From Colwellia sp. 20A7 (GTDB lineage: Bacteria; Pseudomonadota; Gammaproteobacteria; Enterobacterales; Alteromonadaceae), in contig NZ_CP047130.1 of the NCBI RefSeq assembly GCF_009832865.1, forward strand, positions 2,852,001 through 2,916,000: a stretch of DNA of 64,000 nucleotides, in the 5' to 3' direction. The translations under genes were made by a program, and so were the position numbers. Position 1 is the stretch's first letter. Every line of letters begins with the position of its first letter. This document shows, piece after piece, positions 7,526-15,998 of the stretch. Below the pieces are notes generated by a model. That model saw only the letters and a list, made by a program, of their open reading frames with translations, did not search any database and was not told where the DNA came from.

Positions 7526-9655
7526 ATGCTAACTGACAAGTTAAAACTTCTAATCCGTCAATCATATAAAGCAATTGGTGAGAATTTAAGTAACTTTAAT
7601 CCTCGAAAACAACAAACTTTTCTGATTGCTGAAATAGCAAAAACCTTAGCCGGTGAATACAGTAAAGATAGAAAAATTATCACTATAGAGGCAGGCACAG
7701 GCACGGGTAAATCTCTTGCCTATAGTTTAGGTGCAATTCCACTTGCTTTAGCGAGCGACAAAAAAGTTTGTATTTCTACTGCAACCGTAGCATTACAAGA
7801 GCAATTAGTTGATAAAGATTTACCTTTTTTAAAGAAATATGCCGGATTAAAATTTGATTTTGCCTTAGTTAAAGGCCGACAACGTTATGTATGCAGACAA
7901 AAGCTAACACAAGCTGTCGCTACTGATTCACCACAAGCAGGTTTTACTTTTGCTGAAAAACCACAAGCGAGCGATATTCGTACATTAAATGCTATGCATA
8001 AGGCATTAACTGACGGCTCTTGGCACGGTGACATAGATTCATGGAAAAGCCCTATCCCGCACCATATTTGGTCTCAAGTACAAAGTGATAAACATAGTTG
8101 TTTAAAAACGTTATCAGAACATCATCACTGCCCATTTCATAAGGCTCGAGAAACTATGGAACAGGCACACGTGCTAGTCGTCAATCATAGTTTATTATTA
8201 GCAGATCTTGAATTAGGTGGCGGTAGAATATTATCAACGCCCGATGAAACCTTTTATATTATTGATGAAGCACACCATTTACCTAAAGTAACCCGAGACC
8301 ATTCAAGTGCAAGTGTTACCTTACGCGGCGCCATTGATTGGCTAACTAAGTTAAGAGAAACGGGTGATAAAATGGCAAAGTTGATTAAATCTCAACGTGC
8401 TATTTCTCCGGCATTAAAACTCAGTGATGATTGCCAGGATTTATTGATTGAAATGCAAAAAGTACTCACGTTTGTCGATAGTAATGCTAAAACTTACTTT
8501 ATTGATAATAGTGCAACTGACAATAGCAACAATTTCAAAAACAATGATGAAAAAGTGTATCGTTTCGACAACGGTATTATCCCTCAAGTTCTCAAAAATT
8601 GGGCAGAAGACTGTAATGAACTGAGTAAAAAATCTCTAAGCCATTTGAATAAACTATATAACGCCTTAATTGAAGCGGTAAAAGATGGTGATTGCCAAAT
8701 GTATCTTGCTGAGCCTGTTTTAAGTGAGGCTGGCTTTATGATGCAACGGTTAGAAAACTTGCAATCGCTTTGGTATATGTATGCAAAAACAGACAGTGAT
8801 AAAGCTGCGCCAATGGCAAGGTGGATTCAACTTCAAGACCCCGCTAAAGCTAGCGCCCGACAAGACTATTTACTGTGCGCTTCGCCAATAGAAGTCGGAT
8901 TCACGTTAGAAGATAAACTATGGAGTCAATGTGAAGGTGCTGTATTATGCTCAGCGACATTACTTGCCTTAAATTCTTTTGATAACTTTCGTTTTCAAGC
9001 TGGTTTAAGAAACGATGATGGCAGTCAGTATCAACAGGTAACGTCACCGTTTGATTATCAAAACAATGCTCAACTTGTTGTTGCAAAAATGACGAACGAA
9101 CCAAGTGCAATACAATTCACTGACGAATTAATAGAGAAACTGCCCAAATATTTACAGCAAGGTAGTGCCAGCTTAGTGCTATTTTCTTCCTATTGGCAAA
9201 TGGAAAAAGTCGCACAAGCGCTAAGAGAAAAGAATAAACTCGATATTGCTGTACAGGGAGAGCATTCTCGCCAACATATTATTGAAAATCATAAAAAAAA
9301 TTGTGATAACAATAAAACTAGCATTATTTTTGGCACACAAAGCTTCTCTGAAGGTTTAGATTTACCGGGGAATTACTTAAACAATTTAATTATCACTAAA
9401 CTGCCTTTTTCTGTACCAACATCTCCGGTTGAACAAGCTCAAGCCGAATATATTACGGCAAAAGGAGGTAATCCTTTTATGTCATTATCAGTACCTGACA
9501 CGTCTAAAAAACTTGTGCAAGCCTGTGGGCGATTATTGCGTAATGAAAAAGACGAAGGCGTAATCACCTTAATGGATAAACGGGTAGTAACTAAAAGATA
9601 CGGAAAACAGTTACTTGACTCTTTACCGCCATTTGAACGTGTAATTGAAAAATAA
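7526..9655 (+). CDS. dinG: ATP-dependent DNA helicase DinG (XPD-like)
   Basis: Superfamily 2, 5'-3' DNA helicase that unwinds R-loops and other replication-blocking structures. Walker A is EAGTGTGKSLAY (about residues 55-66) and Walker B is IIDEAHHLP. The C-terminal helicase motifs are LCSATL, FGTQSFSEGLDLPG and VQACGRLLRNEKDEG. Length 709 is normal for the family. The iron-sulfur region shows VCRQKL, then HSCLKTLSEHHHCPF: three cysteines, where E. coli DinG has four. A GGAAA lies ahead of the ATG. The shared SOS box indicates LexA control. Confidence 0.93.
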   Translation: MLTDKLKLLIRQSYKAIGENLSNFNPRKQQTFLIAEIAKTLAGEYSKDRKIITIEAGTGTGKSLAYSLGAIPLALASDKKVCISTATVALQEQLVDKDLPFLKKYAGLKFDFALVKGRQRYVCRQKLTQAVATDSPQAGFTFAEKPQASDIRTLNAMHKALTDGSWHGDIDSWKSPIPHHIWSQVQSDKHSCLKTLSEHHHCPFHKARETMEQAHVLVVNHSLLLADLELGGGRILSTPDETFYIIDEAHHLPKVTRDHSSASVTLRGAIDWLTKLRETGDKMAKLIKSQRAISPALKLSDDCQDLLIEMQKVLTFVDSNAKTYFIDNSATDNSNNFKNNDEKVYRFDNGIIPQVLKNWAEDCNELSKKSLSHLNKLYNALIEAVKDGDCQMYLAEPVLSEAGFMMQRLENLQSLWYMYAKTDSDKAAPMARWIQLQDPAKASARQDYLLCASPIEVGFTLEDKLWSQCEGAVLCSATLLALNSFDNFRFQAGLRNDDGSQYQQVTSPFDYQNNAQLVVAKMTNEPSAIQFTDELIEKLPKYLQQGSASLVLFSSYWQMEKVAQALREKNKLDIAVQGEHSRQHIIENHKKNCDNNKTSIIFGTQSFSEGLDLPGNYLNNLIITKLPFSVPTSPVEQAQAEYITAKGGNPFMSLSVPDTSKKLVQACGRLLRNEKDEGVITLMDKRVVTKRYGKQLLDSLPPFERVIEK

Positions 9656-9668
9656 AAAACACCAAAAT

Positions 9669-9693
9669 AAAGATACTATTGAGCAGTATCTTT
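9669..9693. terminator. Hairpin between convergent dinG and the MFS gene
   Basis: A 9-bp perfect stem AAAGATACT / AGTATCTTT with a 7-base loop follows the dinG stop and overlaps the last codon and stop of the opposing MFS gene. The T-rich tail is weak, so terminator function is inferred from position. Confidence 0.45.
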
Positions 9694-10863
9694 AGCTTCT
9701 TTATAATTAATTTTGGCATAAGTTAATGATAAAATACCAACCGTAACAATTACCGCAGTTAAATATAAAGCATCATTATAATTACCAAACTGCTTTATTA
9801 ATGCAACTGAATATAATGGACCTAAAATTTGCCCTATTCCATAAGCAGATGTAATTGCTCCCATAATAAACACAGGATTTTTCTTAGAAAGTTGACCGCC
9901 AAAATTCATAAATAAAGACACTAATCCTATAAATGTAGCACCAAAAAGTAAGCCGCTAATAAGATTCATTACAATATTACTAGAAAGGGTTGGGATTATA
10001 ATGCCGACAATTTGTAATAGCATAGCAACAATCATAATATTAATACTGCCAAAACGATGTGCTAAGCGCATCCATATAATGCATGATGGAACACCAGCAA
10101 TACCTACCGCTAACCAGACATAACCACCATAACCGTCTAAACCCTCTAACGAGTTAACAATGTCAGGTAGAAAAGTTGCTTGTACAACCATACCAATACC
10201 TTCGGTAAAATAAGCCAATATTAAAATGATCACCATTGGAGAAAATAGCGACTTATCAAACTTATGCTTAACCACTTCATTGTTAGGCTGTTTATCAAAC
10301 CGTAAAACATAAGCTGAATAACACGATAAAAATGCTCCTAATATCGCTAAGATGATCCATGCATCTTTCCAATTTCCGCCAGCATAAAACACGCCCCTCA
10401 TAACAAGATCAGTAATGAGTATTGAAAAGCCTAAACCACTAAAGTGTATCCCCATCGCTTTGGTTTTATTTACCGACTTTAGCTTTAACATGACAACAGC
10501 CGATCCTACTACCAAGGCCATTGCTGCACCAAACCCAGCAAATAATCTTGCAATAAACCATATTGTACTATTGTCAGTAACGCCTAAAATAAAAGAGGAT
10601 ATGACACAAATAAACAGTCCAAACCTGAAGTATTTAACTTTAGAATGAATATCTTTAATAAAAACAGAGAAAATAGAGCCAGTTAAATAGCCTACATAGT
10701 TGATGGAAGCCAGCACGCCAGCATAGGCAATACTAATACTATCTTCTAACATTGCAGGTAACAGCGAAGTAAACACAAAACGAGCCACACCAACGCCTAC
10801 AATTAGCGCAAATATACCTGCTAATAAAATAGCACTGTTACTCTCTCGGTTAAATTTAAGCAT
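9676..10863 (-). CDS. MFS transporter, YbfB/YjiJ-like
   Basis: Inner-membrane major facilitator protein of 395 residues with about 12 hydrophobic segments. The N-terminal GIFALIVGVGVARFVFTSLL and the following LLPAML are typical of the YbfB/YjiJ branch. The middle break between the two six-helix halves falls near the charged RFDKQPNNEVVKHKFDK. Substrate is unknown for this branch. The gene is not in an operon; it converges on dinG and has a 536-bp repeat-bearing gap upstream. Confidence 0.8.
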   Translation of the reverse strand: MLKFNRESNSAILLAGIFALIVGVGVARFVFTSLLPAMLEDSISIAYAGVLASINYVGYLTGSIFSVFIKDIHSKVKYFRFGLFICVISSFILGVTDNSTIWFIARLFAGFGAAMALVVGSAVVMLKLKSVNKTKAMGIHFSGLGFSILITDLVMRGVFYAGGNWKDAWIILAILGAFLSCYSAYVLRFDKQPNNEVVKHKFDKSLFSPMVIILILAYFTEGIGMVVQATFLPDIVNSLEGLDGYGGYVWLAVGIAGVPSCIIWMRLAHRFGSINIMIVAMLLQIVGIIIPTLSSNIVMNLISGLLFGATFIGLVSLFMNFGGQLSKKNPVFIMGAITSAYGIGQILGPLYSVALIKQFGNYNDALYLTAVIVTVGILSLTYAKINYKEAKDTAQ

Positions 10864-11158
10864 ACTTTCCCATACATTGTTTTATTTACGGTATATTGCA
10901 GTCTATAACCAATTGAGTTAAATAAAGAAATCACTAAGAATGATAAGCGGTATATAAAATACAGATTTAATCGATAAATTAGATAAGCGAGATAAAATAG
11001 TTAACACATTTCAATTAACGTATTCCACTGATGAATTTGTATCTTTCTGGTTTATTTTTAGATTGTTGCAGTAAATTAATATTATTGACAACACTTTCCT
11101 CGATTCTTCGATAATTAACTTTCTACGAAGAAGGATAACAACTATAAATTCACCTAAA

Positions 11159-11216
11159 ATTTAACGTGATTTAACGTGATTTAACGTGGAAAGAAAATTT
11201 AACGTGATTTAACGTG
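11159..11216. repeat. Five copies of ATTTAACGTG in two blocks
   Basis: Exact 10-bp units at 11159-11168, 11169-11178, 11179-11188, 11197-11206 and 11207-11216. Three are in tandem, then the 8-base spacer GAAAGAAA, then two more, followed by GACACCCATC. The 10-bp period equals about one helix turn. Function is unknown: it could be a protein-binding array or the remnant of a mobile element end. Confidence 0.85.
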
Positions 11217-11288
11217 GACACCCATCTTTATTTATAAACAAAATTAAAGCAGGCGAAAGATAAAAAGCGCTAGGGGTGGGCCAATAGT

Positions 11289-11322
11289 TCAAAACTAACA
11301 TAGCGGGCTATATTAGTTTTGA
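11289..11322. repeat. Long hairpin, 16-bp arms
   Basis: TCAAAACTAACATAGC faces GCTATATTAGTTTTGA with one mismatched pair and a 2-base loop (GG). It is flanked on both sides by GGCCAAT in direct orientation. It could be a repetitive extragenic palindrome. It lies downstream of the PEP-CTERM gene that ends at 11400 and might also end that transcript, though no T run follows. Confidence 0.65.
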
Positions 11323-11399
11323 AGGCCAATGATACTAACTTACTTACGCGATCAACGTCACTGGTTATTGGTTATTGGTTTTAAACAAGCAATATTTGT

Positions 11400-12020
11400 T
11401 TAAGACTCTTTATTGCAACGACGCAATGTCAAACCTATTAACCCTAATGCAAAAATAGTCAGTGTTGTTGGCTCTGTTACCGCTTGTAACGGCTTAGGAC
11501 TGCTCCATACAGCGTAAGTTGAGGAATTAGAATTACCGGTATTTAAACCTACACCCACTGTAAAAGGACTCGTTGTATCCCAATTAGGATTGCTATTATT
11601 TAATGCCATTACGCCAAAGAGTGTGTTAGTTGTATTACTTTTGTATGGCGTGATTACAAAACAATCATTGTAGGTGTTACTACTGCAACCAAAAGTTAAA
11701 TCAGGTAACGAATCAAATAAACCATCAACTGAATCTACAAAGACATCATTTAATAATGCCAATGATGCGACTTTACTTTCTTCTGCGGTTTGCCAGAAAA
11801 AATCGCTCTGTTCATCACATCCGCTAAACAAGTCAGGACAAGTGCCATCAACAAAGCTTACATCATAAAGCTCACCGTTGATGTTTATATTAGAGGCACC
11901 TAATAGCTTGCCACTGGTCAGATCTATATTCAACATGAGCGACGCATTGGCCAAGTTAAATAAACTGCAGGCCGATACCAGCAAAGATAATATCATTACT
12001 TTAAAATATACTTTTTTCAT
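11400..12020 (-). CDS. PEP-CTERM-type exported protein (variant sorting signal)
   Basis: A 206-residue exported protein with an N-terminal signal sequence (YFKVMILSLLVSACSLFNLA, cleavage probably after NANA/S). The C-terminus has the three parts of a PEP-CTERM signal: the short motif TEPTT, a hydrophobic helix LTIFALGLIGLTL and an arginine-containing tail RRCNKES. The motif is T-E-P instead of P-E-P. Known for the family: exosortase-dependent sorting to the envelope or matrix. The central part has no recognised domain; it contains several cysteines (TCPDLFSGCDEQSD and FGCSSNTYNDCF) that may form disulfides. It lies 100 bp downstream of a second PEP-CTERM gene on the same strand. Confidence 0.75.
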   Translation of the reverse strand: MKKVYFKVMILSLLVSACSLFNLANASLMLNIDLTSGKLLGASNININGELYDVSFVDGTCPDLFSGCDEQSDFFWQTAEESKVASLALLNDVFVDSVDGLFDSLPDLTFGCSSNTYNDCFVITPYKSNTTNTLFGVMALNNSNPNWDTTSPFTVGVGLNTGNSNSSTYAVWSSPKPLQAVTEPTTLTIFALGLIGLTLRRCNKES

Positions 12021-12037
12021 TTTATTTTTTCCTTATA

Positions 12038-12071
12038 AATTTAACTCAATTTAACTTGGATGAATTTAACT
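12038..12071. repeat. Three AATTTAACT copies upstream of the PEP-CTERM gene
   Basis: AATTTAACT occurs at 12038-12046, 12048-12056 and 12063-12071, spaced 10 and 15 bp. The copies lie just upstream of the gene starting at 12020 and share the ATTTAAC core with the array downstream of that gene. They may be a regulator-binding array; this is inference. Confidence 0.6.
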
Positions 12072-12120
12072 TAGGCTAAACTTATGAAGTAATTACTATA
12101 TTTAGCACTAACGGTAGTGC

Positions 12121-12768
12121 TTAGATGCTTATTTTCTGACGAGATACCAATAACATTATACCGAATGCTAAAATGGCAAATGTTGATGGTTCAGGTACCT
12201 CGTGTATTATCGGATCAGAGATTGAATCATCAATAATCTCAACCCAATTAGGAGAGCTACCAAAATCTTTTGATCCACGTACCAAGCCACCACTACCGCC
12301 ACCGCCACTACCGCCAACAGTGTCAGCTGCAGTGTCTCTGCAGTTTATACTGCCGGTTATTGCACCAAATACACAACCTGTTTCCCATGCGGTTACTAAC
12401 GGATCACTAAAACTGAGCGATTCAAAGAAAAACTTCCCTGCTGTAATTTCAAAATCATTGTTGACAAGCGTACCTGAAAGACTATCAATACTATTAATAT
12501 CAGTAACTGAAAACCCACTAAATAAATCGGTATCGAAGTATTCGAAAGAAACAAAATTAGTGAGTAAAATGGTATCACCCCAAGTATAATCGACTAACTC
12601 TAATATCGCCTCAGCGCTTCCATATGAACCATCAGCGTTTGCATAGCAATCTTGGCATTGCCCAGTGAAATAATATGAGGTGATAATTCCGGCATTAGCA
12701 AATGGCACAATAATCATGAGTATGATTACGGCAAAAATTTTACTCAAATAACTTTTAATATTTTTCAT
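12121..12768 (-). CDS. PEP-CTERM exported protein
   Basis: A 215-residue protein with a clear signal peptide (KIFAVIILMIIVPFANAG, cleavage near ANA/G) and a textbook C-terminal sorting signal: VPEPSTFAILAFGIMLLVSR followed by QKISI. The Pro-Glu-Pro, hydrophobic helix and basic end are all present. A glycine-serine linker GGSGGGGSGG lies about residues 155-165. Four cysteines (QCQDCYANA, TGCVFGA, NCRDT) may form disulfides. No function can be given for the body. It and the next gene on the same strand form a pair; no exosortase gene is in the window. Confidence 0.8.
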   Translation of the reverse strand: MKNIKSYLSKIFAVIILMIIVPFANAGIITSYYFTGQCQDCYANADGSYGSAEAILELVDYTWGDTILLTNFVSFEYFDTDLFSGFSVTDINSIDSLSGTLVNNDFEITAGKFFFESLSFSDPLVTAWETGCVFGAITGSINCRDTAADTVGGSGGGGSGGLVRGSKDFGSSPNWVEIIDDSISDPIIHEVPEPSTFAILAFGIMLLVSRQKISI

Positions 12769-13214
12769 GGAAACTCTCTTTTAATGATTAATTAATTTTT
12801 TAATTGTAATCATTATCCTCAAATATTTTATTTAGTCCTTACGCTTTCCTTACCATTATCAATAAATCATATAGTCGTTTGATATATAGACTAATATTAA
12901 ATAAAAAAATTAAAAGTTTGTCGTGCTCTGAATGCGTTTTTTAAATTTTTTCGTTATTTAATCTTCTGAAACGAAGGGACTTACGAGAGTAATTAATCTA
13001 AAACTCAACCACAAAGAAGTGCTCGGCAAGCACATTGGGTTGTAGTGGCATAGTTAATATGGGATATCAAGTAAACCAATGTGTTATTTTCTAGTGGTAG
13101 TCATCAACAAAATCCTTTTTTTGATAAGTTCTCTATGAAGTGGCATAGTTAATTTGGCCTCCTACTTAGCGATGTTGTGATGCATTTCATATCAACACAG
13201 TCACCCTTTTATAT
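12769..13214. other. Gene-free stretch with a 15-bp direct repeat
   Basis: The promoter of the PEP-CTERM gene should be at the left end, but no clear -35/-10 or sigma-54 site was found. AGTGGCATAGTTAAT occurs twice, at 13044-13058 and 13139-13153, 95 bp apart, both followed by a T/A and GG. Nothing else was recognised. Confidence 0.5.
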
Positions 13215-14210
13215 TTATGTTAACAACTTAAATAACTCACTTTTACTGCCAATATTCAGTTTTTGATAAATGCGGTAAAGGTGGTTTGACACCGTTGATG
13301 GAGAAAGCCCTAACTCTTTTGCTGCTTCTTTAAACGTTAATCCTTTCGCGAGTATTTGTACAACTTCATGTTCCCTAATCGATAAACTATCTAAAGGGCC
13401 TTGTGGCCAAATTTCAACAATGATTAAATCATTAAAGGGTTGGAGTTCAACTTGCAGTCCATCTACCGCATAACTTTTTCTAGCTAGATCTAAAGCAAAA
13501 GGTAATTTCAGTAAACTGCTCTCCAATTCAGTTTTGTTAGCATAATTCTCTTCAAGTAAATCAATAAAGCTACTTTGTACTTGATGAAAGTAACCTTGTT
13601 TATCACAAATCGCTTTATGACTATTAGAATGTAATTTACTGTTAGTTATTGTCGTTTGGTTATCATCAGTACGTGCAAGTTGTAAGAAAAGTGCATGTCT
13701 CGCTGCGGTGAGTAAATGATATAGCGCTTGTTTTTGTATTTGTTTATCTTGATCAGAAAAAGGCTTGTTACGCTTAAATCGATATAAGCTTAACAACGTA
13801 AATAACCCTGTTCGGTCATCAAGGTGAATTGATGATAAAACTCTTTCTATATTGTGTGGTTTGAAGCAAGTTAGATAAATTTCAGAACGATAAAAGTCTT
13901 CATCAGCCATTAAATCACGCATATCTATTGGTGAGCCTAAATTCTCAAACAGACTATTTACCAGAGGGTTTATTGACAAATTATCAAGTAAACACTGCGC
14001 TAATGATTCAGGTACATTTATCAAGGTATGATTATGAAAACGAACCGTTTGTTGATGTCCGTTACTCCAAATAGCTCCGTCAAAACTAATTAAGTGTTGT
14101 AGCTTTGATAATGCCCAATCACGATATTCAGATAAATCAATTTTACTGGTGCCTAAATAAAGATCACTAATAAACCGGTTCAATTTATCTTGTTCAATAA
14201 TAACAGTCAC
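13215..14210 (-). CDS. LuxR-family transcriptional regulator
   Basis: A 331-residue DNA-binding protein. The last 60 residues form a LuxR/GerE helix-turn-helix (LSIREHEVVQILAKGL, then AAKELGLSPSTVSNHLYRIY and KLNIGSKSEL). The first 260 residues match no domain I can name and are probably a ligand-sensing region. It is divergent from the FAD dehydrogenase / ThDP enzyme pair across 126 bp, the usual layout for a local regulator of that operon; this is inference from position. No receiver domain or autoinducer-binding domain was recognised. Confidence 0.85.
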   Translation of the reverse strand: MTVIIEQDKLNRFISDLYLGTSKIDLSEYRDWALSKLQHLISFDGAIWSNGHQQTVRFHNHTLINVPESLAQCLLDNLSINPLVNSLFENLGSPIDMRDLMADEDFYRSEIYLTCFKPHNIERVLSSIHLDDRTGLFTLLSLYRFKRNKPFSDQDKQIQKQALYHLLTAARHALFLQLARTDDNQTTITNSKLHSNSHKAICDKQGYFHQVQSSFIDLLEENYANKTELESSLLKLPFALDLARKSYAVDGLQVELQPFNDLIIVEIWPQGPLDSLSIREHEVVQILAKGLTFKEAAKELGLSPSTVSNHLYRIYQKLNIGSKSELFKLLT

Positions 14211-14336
14211 AAGTAAAGAGCCTGATACACGTTAGCGATTTTTTTATCGAGTCGATTCATTGGGTAATTTTTACTATAGCGTTAAAAAAATGACGAGCTA
14301 TGATAATGCTATGGCAACCAAAGTGATGCAAGACAT

Positions 14337-15998
14337 ATGTCTAATGACAAGAACAAAAATACAGATGGCATGAATAGTAATAACAGCAAAGCAACTTACG
14401 ACACTATTATAATTGGCGCAGGTATTGCTGGCTTAACTGCAGCTCTCGAATTAGCAAAAGCCGATAAACAAGTACTGATACTTGATGCACAAGATGAAAC
14501 AAAGGTTGGTGGCTTAGCCAGGAGTGCATTTGGCGGTATGGCATTGATAGGCACGCCAGAACAAAAACGAAGTAATATTATCGACTCACCAGCCATAGCA
14601 TTAAAAGATTGGCATGATTTTGCTCATTTCTCCCAAGATGATATTTTCCCAAAACAATGGGCGAAGCTTTATGTGGAAAGCAGTTATCAAGATATTTACC
14701 ACTATGTTAAAGATCTCGGTGTTAAGTTTTTACCGGCGGTAAACTGGGTTGAACGCGGTTTGTATTCAGGTGGTAATTCAGTACCTCGTTACCATGTAAT
14801 ATGGGGAACATCACTAGAGCTTGTTAATAAAATGCTGCTTGCGATTGCTCCCTTTAAAAATAAAAAAATTCACTTTAATTTTAATTGCAAAGTTAACAAA
14901 TTTATTAAGTCTGATGAAGCGGTTATTGGCTGCCAAGACACTAACAGTAACCTGTACTTTGCTGATAACACTATCGTAGCAAGCGGTGGTTTTACCGGTA
15001 ATTTAGCAAAAGTAAAAGAACATTGGCCTAAACACTTTGCACCAGCACCTGAAAACCTATTAAACGGTACTCACCCCAGTTGTGATGGCGCCATGCATGA
15101 CGAAGTTAATAGTATCGGCGGAAATCTTACCCATTTAGATAAAATGTGGAATTATGCTGCAGGCATCCCTCACCCTAAAGCAACATTTGACCAACAAGGT
15201 TTAAGTTTAATTCCTTGTAAATCGGCTCTTTGGCTTGATAGCAACGGAACACGAATTGGTCCAGACCCTATGGTAACTGGATTCGATACCCATGAATTAT
15301 GTCGGCGTATGAGTGAACAAAAAGACGGCTATGCATGGCAAGTACTTAATTGGAAAATAGCCAGTAAAGAGTTTGCTGTTTCAGGTGCAGAGCATAACCC
15401 AATGATCCGTGATAAAAAATTATTTACTATGCTAAAAGAAACTTTATTAGGCAATCATCGACTAGTAAAACAGATGCAAGAAGAGTGTGACCACTTTATC
15501 GTTGCGAATACTGTTAGTGAATTAACTAATAAAATGAATGCATTAACTCCAAAAAAACGTGTTAATAACGATGTTTTACAACAAACATTAGACGATTATG
15601 ATGCCATTTTATCTCGACCTTCATCACAATGGAATGATGATCAAATAAGACGAATAGAACATGCTAGAAAATGGAAAACAGATAAATTAAGAACATGTAA
15701 ACCACACCCTATTCAAGACGAAAAACACGGGCCTCTCATTGCAATTAAAGTAGCACTGATCAGCCGAAAAAGTTTAGGGGGTATTCAAACAAACCTGAAC
15801 TCTCAAGTAGTCAACCAACATGCCCAACCAATAACAGGCTTATATGCAATTGGCGAAGCATCTGGTTTTGGGGGTGGTGGATCAAATGGTGAAAAATCTT
15901 TAGAAGGTACTTTTTTAGCCGGTTGCTTACTAACCGCTCAGCAAGCCGCAAAATATATCAATAACTTAGCGAGTATAAACACACAGGGAACCAAATAA
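14337..15998 (+). CDS. FAD-dependent dehydrogenase, ketosteroid-dehydrogenase/fumarate-reductase fold
   Basis: Flavoprotein of 553 residues. The N-terminal Rossmann motif is IIIGAGIAGLTAALELAKAD (about residues 23-42) with the acidic end of the second strand at VLILDAQDE. The C-terminal FAD motif is GLYAIGEASGFGGGGSNGEK, followed by SLEGTFLAGCLL. This arrangement is known in the COG3573 group of putative FAD-binding dehydrogenases, relatives of 3-ketosteroid 1-dehydrogenase and flavocytochrome fumarate reductase. There is no signal peptide and no haem motif, so it is probably cytoplasmic. Its stop overlaps the start of the next gene by one base (TAATG), so the two are translationally coupled. 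Substrate unknown. Confidence 0.83.
   Translation: MSNDKNKNTDGMNSNNSKATYDTIIIGAGIAGLTAALELAKADKQVLILDAQDETKVGGLARSAFGGMALIGTPEQKRSNIIDSPAIALKDWHDFAHFSQDDIFPKQWAKLYVESSYQDIYHYVKDLGVKFLPAVNWVERGLYSGGNSVPRYHVIWGTSLELVNKMLLAIAPFKNKKIHFNFNCKVNKFIKSDEAVIGCQDTNSNLYFADNTIVASGGFTGNLAKVKEHWPKHFAPAPENLLNGTHPSCDGAMHDEVNSIGGNLTHLDKMWNYAAGIPHPKATFDQQGLSLIPCKSALWLDSNGTRIGPDPMVTGFDTHELCRRMSEQKDGYAWQVLNWKIASKEFAVSGAEHNPMIRDKKLFTMLKETLLGNHRLVKQMQEECDHFIVANTVSELTNKMNALTPKKRVNNDVLQQTLDDYDAILSRPSSQWNDDQIRRIEHARKWKTDKLRTCKPHPIQDEKHGPLIAIKVALISRKSLGGIQTNLNSQVVNQHAQPITGLYAIGEASGFGGGGSNGEKSLEGTFLAGCLLTAQQAAKYINNLASINTQGTK

Larger units (their letters stand above)
10864..11399. other. Gene-free stretch with short repeats
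   Basis: No coding frame is convincing here. The MFS promoter should lie at the left end. The stretch contains the ATTTAACGTG array (11159-11216), a long hairpin (11289-11322) and a small inverted repeat TTCTTCG...CGAAGAA around 11104-11132. GGTTATTGGTTATTGGTT also occurs near the right end. Nothing else was recognised. Confidence 0.5.

Noticed and set aside
11159-11216. CRISPR array
   Set aside because: Units are only 10 bp and in direct tandem without 30-bp spacers, and no cas gene is in the window.
12173-12589. Plus-strand proline-rich open frame across the second PEP-CTERM gene
   Set aside because: It is the complement of the glycine-serine linker and signal regions; the minus frame has both a signal peptide and a sorting signal.
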